This document shows, one piece after another, positions 9,598-17,880 of a stretch of DNA of 45,168 nucleotides. The DNA is from Planctomycetota bacterium. Its GTDB lineage: Bacteria > Planctomycetota > Planctomycetia > Pirellulales > Pirellulaceae. Positions within the stretch are counted from its first letter, which is position 1. Each line of letters starts with the position of its first letter. The notes under the pieces are model-generated. The model ran no database searches. It worked only from the letters and a program-made list of their open reading frames with translations, and was not told the DNA's origin. The DNA lies in contig JAPOIJ010000017.1 of assembly GCA_029979005.1 (NCBI GenBank), positions 1 to 45,168 of the forward strand, read 5' to 3'. The position numbers were made by a program, and so were the translations under genes.

Positions 9598-11667
9598 TTA
9601 GATAAATACTCGTCGGTTATAAATGATCCATTCCGCGGTAAGGGCGGCGAGGGCGAGAAAGGCGAGAAATGTCCAGAAATCTTTACGAGCTGGTTCCCGG
9701 CTAACGTTTCCTTTGATCGCTTCATAACCCAGTTTGAGTTCGTCTCGAACTGCGATGTCGCTTTCTAAACGGTCGAGTAGGTTCACCGCAAATAGCTGGT
9801 CAACCTCCTTGCTTCCTTTTTCAGTAACTGAGTAAATCCCCGTCTCATCGGCCTCGTTGTAAACGAAACTTTTATTGGGTTGTTGCTTAAGAAATTGCCT
9901 GCCGCCCTTTGGATTTTTGACGTCGATTTCTTCGTATGGGTAACGTGGTTTAATTTTTACCGAATCGCCCGGGCGGTTTGGACGAAGAGAATTGAATCGG
10001 GAGCCACTCCCTAGCGTGCGGATCACATTTTGCATGAAAAACGGGAAACTTGGTTTCTTGTGCCAGTCCGTGTTGTAAGGCGTATTTCCATCCTCTTCGT
10101 ATAAAATCATAGGGAAGCCGATCACGATATCTTCGAACCCAGACCGCGGGCCAATTGCAACGACCGGTCCGTCGATTGATTCGACCAGGCTCGTATTTCC
10201 CTTGGGACCTTCAATTAGTTGGCCATTGAGAATCGATACACTCTGCATTTGTACATCGAACATCACCGGATGCGAGTTGTTTGTATAAATGATGGGGGTA
10301 ATTTCGAGATCCTTTGTGAATTTCCATTCGTCACCTGGCGGCAAGTCGGCAAAAAAGACGGTGTTACAGGCCGGCATTGTCTCTGGAGAGCATTGGTCAA
10401 AGATGACCAAGTCGTATACACCAAGTGCCGCGTTTGTTTTAAATTCCTTTTCTTTAAGGAACTCACGCTCGGCAAATTCAATGTTCGCAATCTTTTTTAG
10501 ACGGTCCGTTGAACTGGCGAGCTTGAGAGCCGGGTTATAATCCGTGACGACTAAAATGTTTGTCGGACGAGCGGGGTTGAGTACACAATAAGCTTCATTG
10601 TCGAGAACGTAATCATCCGGTTCATCAATTTTAAATCGAATGGGTGCCGCCGATTCAAGAACGGCCGCCACGGAAGTAAGATCAAATTTGAGTGAAAGCC
10701 CGCCGGGTGGCGACTGGTCGATATCGGCGAGACGGCCGTTTGCTCCGAGCGTAAGTTTGTCTTCCGATATTTCTCGTCCTGGTACCGTCACCGTATCGGC
10801 GTCGGTCAGTTGGTCACCAATAAATAATGACACGCCAACCGTTTTTGGCTCGAAACCAGAGTTCTGCAGTCTCACGAAGGCTTCAATCGATCCGCCAGTA
10901 TCAACCTGGTCGTTTACTGAGAAGGTCGTGATTCCGATATTGCTAACCGGTCTCACGGCGCCCACCGGTTGATAAATGGTTGTCAGTTCGCCTGGGGCGT
11001 ACTTGCTGACATTTTTAATAGCGCCATCGCTGAAAATAAACATAGTCGCAGCTAGAGCGTCGGCGACCTGAACGTCGGTGTTGCTTAATTTGTCACTTGT
11101 GCGACCGGGGTTAGCTAACCCCGTGGCAGCGATCAAGGCTCGATTGATGTTGCTTCCCTGTTGGGTCGGTTTGATCGACTTAACTTTTCGTTTTAAGATC
11201 GCTTTGTTTTTTGTATAGGATTGGTCGACGCCTTCGGTATCCGAAAACGTGATGACCATCGCCGCATCATTCGATTTCATGCGGTCGATTAAAGTGTAAA
11301 TCTGGTTTTTCGCATCTTCGAGTCGAGAGATTCCGGTTTCCGTATCCGTTGCACTCATGCTGGCTGATTTATCAATTAAAAAGATGAATCGATCACCGGG
11401 GAGTTTTTCCCCTGTGCAACCCGGACGTAAACAAGCAATCATGAGAATCAATACAACAAGTAATTGAAGCCACAACAGTAGGTTATTGCGCAAACGCTGC
11501 CAAATGCTGTTCACGTGCATGTCTTCGACTGTTTTTGTCCAAAGATAGGTACTTGGGACCTCCACCGGTACTCGCCGCAGTTTTAGGAAGTAAAGGGACA
11601 GAATCAGAGGTGGGACTAACCCCAGGATTAGCCACTGATACCAAGTCAGCATGTTGATGAAATTCAC
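9598..11667 (-). CDS. BatA-domain, vWA-domain membrane protein
   Basis: The product is 689 residues. The N-terminal BatA domain has two helices (about 8-28 and 62-82) with the conserved 'LYFLKLRR' and 'PSTYLW' between them. The vWA domain begins at about residue 93 with an intact MIDAS motif DKSAS (Asp99, Ser101, Ser103). A beta-rich middle follows, then one C-terminal helix (about 661-680), so the vWA domain should face the periplasm. The start is GTG at 11665-11667, overlapping the stop of the DUF58 gene as GTGA, which suggests translational coupling; an in-frame ATG at 11652 is the alternative. In the aerotolerance (Bat)-type operons of other bacteria, such proteins act with MoxR ATPases and DUF58 proteins in envelope assembly or stress. 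The exact client is unknown. Confidence 0.9.
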   Translation of the reverse strand: MNFINMLTWYQWLILGLVPPLILSLYFLKLRRVPVEVPSTYLWTKTVEDMHVNSIWQRLRNNLLLWLQLLVVLILMIACLRPGCTGEKLPGDRFIFLIDKSASMSATDTETGISRLEDAKNQIYTLIDRMKSNDAAMVITFSDTEGVDQSYTKNKAILKRKVKSIKPTQQGSNINRALIAATGLANPGRTSDKLSNTDVQVADALAATMFIFSDGAIKNVSKYAPGELTTIYQPVGAVRPVSNIGITTFSVNDQVDTGGSIEAFVRLQNSGFEPKTVGVSLFIGDQLTDADTVTVPGREISEDKLTLGANGRLADIDQSPPGGLSLKFDLTSVAAVLESAAPIRFKIDEPDDYVLDNEAYCVLNPARPTNILVVTDYNPALKLASSTDRLKKIANIEFAEREFLKEKEFKTNAALGVYDLVIFDQCSPETMPACNTVFFADLPPGDEWKFTKDLEITPIIYTNNSHPVMFDVQMQSVSILNGQLIEGPKGNTSLVESIDGPVVAIGPRSGFEDIVIGFPMILYEEDGNTPYNTDWHKKPSFPFFMQNVIRTLGSGSRFNSLRPNRPGDSVKIKPRYPYEEIDVKNPKGGRQFLKQQPNKSFVYNEADETGIYSVTEKGSKEVDQLFAVNLLDRLESDIAVRDELKLGYEAIKGNVSREPARKDFWTFLAFLALAALTAEWIIYNRRVFI

Positions 11668-12578
11668 CGAACTAATCCCCGCTGTCGAAGATAACGAGAA
11701 ACGAGGCGGTCGACCGAACGCTCGGTGCTGGTCATGGTGTAAACGATTCCGCGACGAGAACTAAAGTCGCGAGCCTGTTCGATAAAGGAGGCGAGTGTTT
11801 GTTTGTATCGATCGATCAAGCGTTTGCTGACGCTAATTTCTGCAATATCCTGGTCTTCGCAGTCGACCAGTTTTAGGTCGCCATTGATGTCGGGATCGAT
11901 CTCTTCCTGGGACAATACGTGAATTAGATAAATGTCGAGATCCCTCGCAACGAGATATTTTAGCGCTTCTTCGTACCCGGATTTATCCATCAAATCTGTG
12001 ATCAGAACTAGAATTCCTTTTCCAGTATTACGTAAACAGAATGCTTTCACCGCCTCGGTCATGGAAACGGTCGATTGTGACTCCATGCGTTCAAGGTGAT
12101 CAACAAGTTGCCACAGACTAGACCTGCCGCGAAGCGTTGGCGCGTTGCTGTTTCGCGATCCATCGAGGGCTTCAATTTTGACACGGTCGGCCCGACAAAG
12201 CCCGATGTAACCAAGGGCTCCCGCCAGTTGTTTGGCATACTGAAACTTAGTTGGATTTCCAAACTGCATGGAGGGGCTGACATCGATTAGCGTATAAAAA
12301 TGAAGATCTTCCTCTTCCATAAACAATTTAAGGAATAACTTGTCGAGTCGTGCGTACATATTCCAATCGATGAATCGAAGATCGTCTCCAGCGACGTAAT
12401 TGCGGAAATCAGCAAATTCAACGCTTTGTCCTTTTCGTTTACTTCGCCGTTCACCTTTCATACGCCCGCGAAAGATCTTTCGGCTCACAAGTTCCATCCG
12501 TTCCAATTGAGCTAAGAGTGCTGGGCTCAACAGCGGTTCGTCTTGCGAATTCTTTTTGGGTGGGGCTAGTTTGGCCAT
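11664..12578 (-). CDS. DUF58 domain protein
   Basis: The product is 304 residues. I choose ATG 12578 because GGAAAA lies 3 to 8 bases upstream; a TTG 42 bases earlier keeps the frame but has no such site. The family signature is complete: the basic 'GRMKGERRSKRKGQ', then 'EFADFRNYVAGDDLRFIDW' and 'YARLDKLFLKLFMEEED', followed by a vWA-like segment with 'DVSPSM' as a MIDAS-like site. DUF58 proteins are encoded next to MoxR ATPases, which are thought to remodel vWA-type partners. Here the MoxR gene ends 45 bases upstream and the BatA/vWA gene overlaps downstream, so the three are almost certainly one transcript. It is probably cytoplasmic or peripheral to the membrane, since no transmembrane segment is seen. 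Confidence 0.93.
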   Translation of the reverse strand: MAKLAPPKKNSQDEPLLSPALLAQLERMELVSRKIFRGRMKGERRSKRKGQSVEFADFRNYVAGDDLRFIDWNMYARLDKLFLKLFMEEEDLHFYTLIDVSPSMQFGNPTKFQYAKQLAGALGYIGLCRADRVKIEALDGSRNSNAPTLRGRSSLWQLVDHLERMESQSTVSMTEAVKAFCLRNTGKGILVLITDLMDKSGYEEALKYLVARDLDIYLIHVLSQEEIDPDINGDLKLVDCEDQDIAEISVSKRLIDRYKQTLASFIEQARDFSSRRGIVYTMTSTERSVDRLVSRYLRQRGLVR

Positions 12579-12623
12579 AGTTTTCCGTTGATCTAAGTGC
12601 GAAGAGAACTTCGAAAGCAAGGG

Positions 12624-13628
12624 TTAATCGTCAAGTTTTTGTGGAACCTGATCAAGGATTTCCAGTAGAACTTGATCCGAAGTGATGCCTTCCGCTTGCG
12701 CTTCAAAGTTGGGGACGACACGATGCCTCATGGCGGGAAGATAGGCACGGCGAATATCTTCGAAGCTCACATTGAAGCGGCCAGCCAGTAATGCACGGAC
12801 CTTAGATGCCAAGGCAACGGTCTGAGCGCCACGAGGGCTCGCACCCCAGCGAAGGTAATCATTGGTAACCTTAGGCGCAAATTCTCCTTCGGGGTGTGTG
12901 GCTAAATTCAATCGGACGATGTAGTCCTGCAGGTGGTCTGCCAAGATAACTTTCCGAACGAGTTGCTGCCATTCCTGAATTTCGCGGCCATCCATCACGG
13001 TGTCCGGTTGAATTGTGACTCCTTTGGTCGTGCGATCAAGAATTGTGGCCAGTTCTTCACGGTTGGAATATCCGACGACGAGTTTGAACAGGAAACGATC
13101 TAGCTGGGCTTCGGGAAGAGGATAGGTTCCTTCCTGTTCGATCGGGTTTTGTGTTGCGAGAACGAAGAAAGGTTTGTCGAGAACGTAGCGCTTTCCTGCG
13201 ACGGTCACGGTTCCTTCCTGCATGGTTTCGAGCATGGCCGACTGGGTTTTCGGCGTAGCGCGATTGATTTCATCCGCTAAGCAGATTTGAGTGAATATTG
13301 GTCCTTTTTGGAATTGAAATTCTCGCCCGCCATCGGGGGTTTCGACGACCATGTTCGTCCCGAGGATATCTGCCGGCATCAAATCCGGAGTAAACTGGAT
13401 CCGGTTAGATTGGAGGTTCAGCGCTTTGGAGAGCGTCGAAACCAGAAGAGTCTTGCCCAAACCCGGTGCACCTTCGAGAAGACAATGACCACCGATCATC
13501 ATGCAGGTCAAAACGCCGTGAATGATCTCGTCATGTCCAACGATAACTTTTCCAAGTTCGTCTTTAATTTGTTGGTATCGTTCGCGGAATTTCTCGGCTT
13601 GTTCCTGGAATTGCAGTTCGTCGTTCAT
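12624..13628 (-). CDS. MoxR-family AAA+ ATPase
   Basis: The product is 334 residues from ATG 13628, a typical MoxR length. Walker A is GAPGLGKT (53-60), Walker B is 'ICLADEINR' with ADE at 117-119, and sensor 1 is 'LATQNPIEQEGTYPLPEAQLDRF' around 157-179, split by the conserved 'EQEGTYPLPEAQ' of the family. The C-terminal lid has 'GASPRGAQTV'. MoxR ATPases are chaperone-like machines that work with vWA-domain partners, which here flank it on both sides (a large vWA protein upstream, DUF58 and BatA/vWA downstream). It is cytoplasmic. It starts 105 bases after the large vWA gene, so it either shares that transcript or has its own promoter in the 13629-13733 gap. Confidence 0.97.
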   Translation of the reverse strand: MNDELQFQEQAEKFRERYQQIKDELGKVIVGHDEIIHGVLTCMMIGGHCLLEGAPGLGKTLLVSTLSKALNLQSNRIQFTPDLMPADILGTNMVVETPDGGREFQFQKGPIFTQICLADEINRATPKTQSAMLETMQEGTVTVAGKRYVLDKPFFVLATQNPIEQEGTYPLPEAQLDRFLFKLVVGYSNREELATILDRTTKGVTIQPDTVMDGREIQEWQQLVRKVILADHLQDYIVRLNLATHPEGEFAPKVTNDYLRWGASPRGAQTVALASKVRALLAGRFNVSFEDIRRAYLPAMRHRVVPNFEAQAEGITSDQVLLEILDQVPQKLDD

Positions 13629-13733
13629 AGTTTTCAGGTTTCCTGAGAGCTAAAATATAAATGTCTGGTTTGAGTCGGTTTTCAATGGAATAGCTGATTC
13701 ATTTCGATGTAAAAATGAATAAGCACCGCGGGG

Positions 13734-16700
13734 TTATTTGTCTGTTTTTCGTTGCTGATGTTTCACTTTGCGTTTCGCATCGAGCAGGCGAGATGTGTAG
13801 GAAGTTGATTCATCGGCGTCGAGATTGTCGCGTTTAATCTTTGGAGGCCTTGCGGGGGTCTTTTCAATCTCACTCGCAATGATTTCTTCCAGCTTTTTGC
13901 CTCCGCTAAGTTTTGTTTCATCTTCGGGGACGAATTTTGTGGTTGCTCTACGCGATTCAATTCCCTTTTCAATTTCTGCTTTTCTACTTTTTAAACGGTC
14001 AATGCTTACGGCAGCCGTTTCAGCGGTGCGACGGAAAAGTTTTTGTTTCACCGCCGCGAAGCGTTCAGTGAACCAGTCGGAGGTAACGAAGAATGAAAGA
14101 TAAAAGGCCGCGTAAACCGTTAGTAAGGCAATGACTGCCGCAATCGTCCACCAATCGACGATCGGCATTTCAACTTGAAATCCCCGTTCAATGATTGTGG
14201 GTATTGCCAGTGCGACAAGTCCAATGGCCAAAAAGACGACCGCAAAGCAACTGATGATCGCCAATGGGGGCGCGGAGACACGACGGACGAAAACATCCGA
14301 AAAGAATGCTGTTCCGCAGAGGACCAAAAGCCACGGCCAAATATCTTGAATCCCGACCGCCGCAGAAAGCGTGGGGCGGAATGTGTTGGTGGTGATTGAT
14401 TCGCTGAGCGCCGTTCGTCCCTGTTTGTTTAGTTCTCCCGAGTTGAACCACTCAGGTCGTGGTTCCAGTAATTTGTCGAGAGTAACCCCCGGCTTCCCTC
14501 CCCGAGGGGTCAACTGACTAAGCGATTCAAGGAGCGGTGTGTTGGATTGCCGGTCGGAGAACTCGGTTGAATACGGAATATTAATTCCTGCATTGAGCCG
14601 CTCGTAACCATCTCCGGGGAATATCGTGTAGAGAAGATTTCCAGTTCCTTCGACGGGATGTTCAGCGACATATCGGCCCGGACCCACCTGATTGAACTCT
14701 AGATTAACCGTTTCCGTTTCCGAGGTGTTTTCCGAGTTCTTGATTCCTGTTCCGGAAAGATTCAGGAAGTTAATTAGTTCTTCGTTCTCATCGAGGGCGG
14801 TGACAACAATTCTCGCTACGCCATCCTTTAATTCTGAGGAGACCGAAAAATTTGCGTTCTCAGTAATTGGCCGCATCGAGTGTCTAACCATTTGAACGAA
14901 AAACTTATCGTAGACTTCGGTGTTAAACCATTGAGTTGTCCATTTGTTACCAGCGTCGCTGGTAAACGCGATGGTGCGCCCATTGCCATACCTCCATGAA
15001 GCGAGCAACGTCGAGTTTTCCCCGCCGTCATTGGCTGGATCGTTTGAGAGGGCGAGTTGCTCAACGAGATTACTATTTTTACGCGTCGTCATCACATAGC
15101 CGAGAAACGGCGGAAGTTCACTAACATCAATTCCCCGAATGATTTCATGATCGCTCGTCCCAGCCACTCCAACGACTCTCATCCCGGATTGGGATTCTTT
15201 AATGACTGGTTTCGCAACGCGTCGGGCTTCGCGTTGATAGATTTTTGGAAGGGCTTTCGGGTTTTTAACGACATAATATTTACCGCCAGTCCGGTTTGCG
15301 ATTTTTTGGAGTGGGCTACTGCCCGCGGGGCCATGGGTTCCAACCGCGACGGTCGTGATCTTAATATTGGCGTCGATAAATTTTTGTAGAAGAGCTGCAG
15401 TTGGAGGGGTTGGGTCACCATCACTAATTATGATCACATGCTTCATCGATGCGTTTACTTTGACGAGTCCATTGAGCATCACTCTCATCGGAGCGTTGAA
15501 GTCAGGCATGTCACCTGGACTCATACGGTTTATGAATGCGAGCATCTTGTTGCGGTTTCCGAATATTCGGTCAATGCCTGTGGGCATTTTCCAGAGCCAC
15601 CGAGGCGTGCCGCCAAAATCTTTCCAGTCAATGACGCCGCAATAATCCATTGGACCGAGGACTTTGATCGCTTCTTCGCCGATTTTGACCTGCCAGTAAT
15701 TACCGTCAGCCATCTCCGAGGCGTGCATCATTAAGGCTAACGCACCAACCGCTGAAACTTTGTCATTTTTGATTTGGAAATCCACGGGCATGGCTTCCTC
15801 AAGCGGTGTGTTCGACCAGCCGCCAGCACCGAAGGCGCGATCTCCGCCTAACATCACAATGCCGCACCCCATGTGCTCGCAATTGTCAACGAGCATTTGA
15901 ATCTGTGCGTCGCTGAAGGATTGGATTTCTCCGTTAGTGTTTTCATCGCTCGAAGCCCGGGGTAGGTTGGCCAGGATGACGGAATCGTATTGGAGGAGCT
16001 CTGCTGGTGTTGTAAATAAATTACTGGATGGAATGACGTCGACTTCGATTGCGTTGAGTTGCAGTCGTTCAACGAGATGTAAGAACTCACCGGGGTGAAA
16101 CGCATCTTCTATTAATAGCACTTTTCCTTTTCCGCGCACTTGAGTGAAGGCTGAGGCAGCATTGTTTTGTGAGATGGCGTCATTCTCACCGGGGTTGGGG
16201 ATGAAAACGGCCTCGGTCGTGTAAACGGCGGATCGGTCTAACTGGGACGTGAATCCGACGATAGTCTTGCCTGGCTCAAGTTTGATCTCCTGTTCGTCAA
16301 CTAATTCTTCGTTTTGAGCGGTTTTTCTCGTCAGCCGCAATTTTCCGGTAACCGTTTCGCCGTTAGGGGCTTCGTTATTAATAACGACGCGGGTATCAAA
16401 TTTCTGGCCCTTGCGAACATCCATTGGAATTACAACTTTTTCAACGGAGACTTCGGCGCCAGGAATCAGTTCTACCGGCACGACATCAATTCCGATCCCG
16501 TCATCAGCCATTTTTTGTGCGACCTCGATCGCATCACCGTTGTTTTGGTTTCCGTCCGAAATGATGACAACCCGCCTCGCTGTATCTTCAGGAAAAGATG
16601 CGTTCGCCAGCTTCAATGCGGAGGCCAAATTCGTTGCGCCGGTCTCGAGTCCAATGTTGGACTCAATTTTTCCAATCGATGGAATTTCGCCGTCGTGAGG

Positions 16701-17072
16701 AGCCGATTCAATTTTTGCGTTACCACCGAAAACGATAACGCCGGCCTTATCCTTCTTAAAATCTCGACGATGTTGCTTGACCGACTCATAAGCAAAGTCG
16801 AGCATTAGCTTTCGCTTCGCGTCGGAAATACTCTCACTTTGGTCCAGCAGGTACAGAACCGTTAGGCGATCGGTCGAACGTTGCCACTTTGCATCAGCGA
16901 TTGCGAAAACGACGAGAGTCACGACCAGTGAGCGAAATGCCAGCGCTAAAATACAACGCCCACGTCCGAGTCCTGCCAGGCTGTTGAAGCTGAAGGCCCA
17001 CATGACTGGGATGATAACTAGCAGTAATAAAAACCAAGGACGGTCAAATCCGATTTCGAATCCAAGGGGCAT
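13734..17072 (-). CDS. Large vWA / glutamine-amidotransferase-like membrane protein
   Basis: The product is 1112 residues. It has two N-terminal helices (about 14-28 and 41-60), then a vWA domain with an intact MIDAS motif DQSES (Asp77, Ser79, Ser81) and 'VVIISDGNQNNGDA'. A beta-sandwich stretch follows, then a class I glutamine-amidotransferase-like region ('GKVLLIEDAFHPGEF', 'GCGIVMLGGDRAFGAGGW') into which a second vWA-like segment appears inserted ('HVIIISDGDPTPPTAALL'). That second segment has no DxSxS, so it probably does not bind metal. Three or four helices lie near 895-1005, before a charged tail of about 110 residues. This architecture is common in planctomycetes and always near MoxR. 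It is the first gene of the operon. ATG 17072 lacks a ribosome site. Confidence 0.88.
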   Translation of the reverse strand: MPLGFEIGFDRPWFLLLLVIIPVMWAFSFNSLAGLGRGRCILALAFRSLVVTLVVFAIADAKWQRSTDRLTVLYLLDQSESISDAKRKLMLDFAYESVKQHRRDFKKDKAGVIVFGGNAKIESAPHDGEIPSIGKIESNIGLETGATNLASALKLANASFPEDTARRVVIISDGNQNNGDAIEVAQKMADDGIGIDVVPVELIPGAEVSVEKVVIPMDVRKGQKFDTRVVINNEAPNGETVTGKLRLTRKTAQNEELVDEQEIKLEPGKTIVGFTSQLDRSAVYTTEAVFIPNPGENDAISQNNAASAFTQVRGKGKVLLIEDAFHPGEFLHLVERLQLNAIEVDVIPSSNLFTTPAELLQYDSVILANLPRASSDENTNGEIQSFSDAQIQMLVDNCEHMGCGIVMLGGDRAFGAGGWSNTPLEEAMPVDFQIKNDKVSAVGALALMMHASEMADGNYWQVKIGEEAIKVLGPMDYCGVIDWKDFGGTPRWLWKMPTGIDRIFGNRNKMLAFINRMSPGDMPDFNAPMRVMLNGLVKVNASMKHVIIISDGDPTPPTAALLQKFIDANIKITTVAVGTHGPAGSSPLQKIANRTGGKYYVVKNPKALPKIYQREARRVAKPVIKESQSGMRVVGVAGTSDHEIIRGIDVSELPPFLGYVMTTRKNSNLVEQLALSNDPANDGGENSTLLASWRYGNGRTIAFTSDAGNKWTTQWFNTEVYDKFFVQMVRHSMRPITENANFSVSSELKDGVARIVVTALDENEELINFLNLSGTGIKNSENTSETETVNLEFNQVGPGRYVAEHPVEGTGNLLYTIFPGDGYERLNAGINIPYSTEFSDRQSNTPLLESLSQLTPRGGKPGVTLDKLLEPRPEWFNSGELNKQGRTALSESITTNTFRPTLSAAVGIQDIWPWLLVLCGTAFFSDVFVRRVSAPPLAIISCFAVVFLAIGLVALAIPTIIERGFQVEMPIVDWWTIAAVIALLTVYAAFYLSFFVTSDWFTERFAAVKQKLFRRTAETAAVSIDRLKSRKAEIEKGIESRRATTKFVPEDETKLSGGKKLEEIIASEIEKTPARPPKIKRDNLDADESTSYTSRLLDAKRKVKHQQRKTDK

Positions 17073-17880
17073 TTGTTATTTCATCGTGAGGAGGATTTTA
17101 AACTGATTTAGAGAATTCTGCCGGCGGTTAAAGATATAACTCGTTTATATTTTCAAACGCTTAATTGCCTCCGCGTAAGGATACCAAACAATGGGGTTTC
17201 CGGTGGTAAACAAAAAGTGGTAACTCCGAAAACATACACAGCAATCGATCGTTTGGTTTCAAAAGAACGTAAGATAATTAACAACTTTTCGATCTTTCTC
17301 TTCTGCCCACATCGTGGTTGCTGTCAGGCGTGGTTCCCTTTCGAGGATTTCAACCAGTATAGCAGTTTGCTTTCCAAGCGACGAGGTTCGAGAAGGTGAA
17401 GAGGCAAGTACGTATTGCAGTTGCGATCGCCATCTCCTCGCTAAACTTGGTTGTGCCGCGTCGCTTGGGGAATCCAAATTTCGGGCGGGAGTTGGACGAG
17501 GTGCCATTTTTAACGGTAATTCCCACTTTATTAGTCGTGCACGCGATTTGTATTGAGCTAGTATGGCGCCTAAAGGAGTCGATAACTGGCCACAACTGGA
17601 CAGATGGTTCAGCACCATTTGATTCCTGACCTATCCTTAAGAAACGAACCTTTTTCGCCGTTAAACGCGTATGCTCGTATTAGAAGATGCTACCGACCCT
17701 GTTGGAGAAATTCGTTCACTCGGTGATCGGGTTCGCAATTGAGATCGCCGATGGCATTCAAGAAACTCGCGGGTCGAATACAATGAGCAGATGTGAGAGA
17801 AACGTGCGATCAGCTTTTTTGCTGAACCTTATTAATATTTAATCTGAACACAATCAGTTCCCGTCATCAGGAGTAACTTC
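17073..17880. other. 808-base intergenic region, no supported gene
   Basis: It separates the divergent vWA operon and the metalloprotease gene, so it should contain both promoters. Open frames exist on both strands, including a GTG-started plus-strand frame at 17396-17629 (77 codons, one hydrophobic stretch) and a minus-strand frame at 17259-17618. None has a ribosome site, recognisable motif or exclusive reading, and they overlap one another. I saw no tRNA, riboswitch or other RNA gene I could name. Confidence 0.5.

Noticed and set aside
17259-17629. Overlapping short genes on both strands
   Set aside because: They have no ribosome sites or motifs, they contradict one another, and only a GTG start is available for the plus-strand frame.
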